From positions 1 to 5,693 of the forward strand of contig JAPLGY010000148.1 in the NCBI GenBank assembly GCA_026389955.1: a stretch of DNA of 5,693 nt, given 5' to 3'. This stretch comes from Caldilinea sp. (GTDB lineage Bacteria > Chloroflexota > Anaerolineae > Caldilineales > Caldilineaceae). Below, piece by piece: positions 5,683 through 5,693 of the stretch. The translations under genes and the position numbers were made by a program. The notes below the pieces were generated by a model. It had not been told where the DNA came from, made no database searches, and saw only the letters and a list, made by a program, of their open reading frames with translations. Position 1 is the first letter of the stretch, and every line of letters begins with the position of its first letter.

Positions 5683-5693
5683 GATGGGGGGCG

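Overview
The window reads as one six-gene, minus-strand transcription unit. In transcription order (right to left) it holds a LacI-family repressor, a sugar-binding lipoprotein, two CUT1-type sugar ABC permeases, a DUF624/YesL-like membrane protein, and the N-terminal third of a CobW/G3E-family GTPase that runs off the left edge. The DNA is GC-rich with tightly packed genes. The exception is the AT-rich stretch at about 5570-5650, upstream of the repressor. The binding protein carries a twin-arginine-type lipoprotein signal (SRRDLLRW followed by LLAAC), a style common in Chloroflexota (Anaerolineae/Caldilineae). I place the source there only tentatively; no rRNA or marker gene is present.

Layout. 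5499-5693 is the control region. It has a near-consensus sigma-70-type promoter (TTGACA, 17 bp, TGC-TACAAT), an A/T-rich block upstream of it, a perfect palindrome flanked by direct repeats further upstream, and two copies of a 15-bp repeat in the leader between promoter and repressor start. 4467-5498 is the LacI regulator. 2984-4399 is the solute-binding lipoprotein, 67 nt downstream of the regulator. A 105-nt gap with a strong stem-loop separates it from the first permease (1931-2878). The second permease (1023-1913), the DUF624-like gene (320-1018) and the GTPase (1-323) follow with gaps of 17 nt, 4 nt and a 4-nt ATGA overlap.

How the parts fit. The lipoprotein should capture a carbohydrate outside the membrane and pass it to the two-permease channel. 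No ATPase is present, so energy probably comes from a shared MsmK/MalK-type ATPase encoded elsewhere. The regulator is first in its own operon, behind repeats that look like operators, so autoregulation is likely. DUF624 proteins are commonly found next to such transporters. The unexpected member is the GTPase, a putative metallochaperone that appears translationally coupled to the membrane protein.

Most of the window is an ordinary sugar-uptake operon. The parts worth a second look are the coupled GTPase with its non-standard EPVGSCTDL segment, the tandem repeat overlapping the repressor's ribosome-binding region, the atypical hinge of the repressor, and the intercistronic stem-loop. No terminator, tRNA, rRNA, CRISPR array or mobile element was seen. 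No gene-free stretch exceeds 200 bases.
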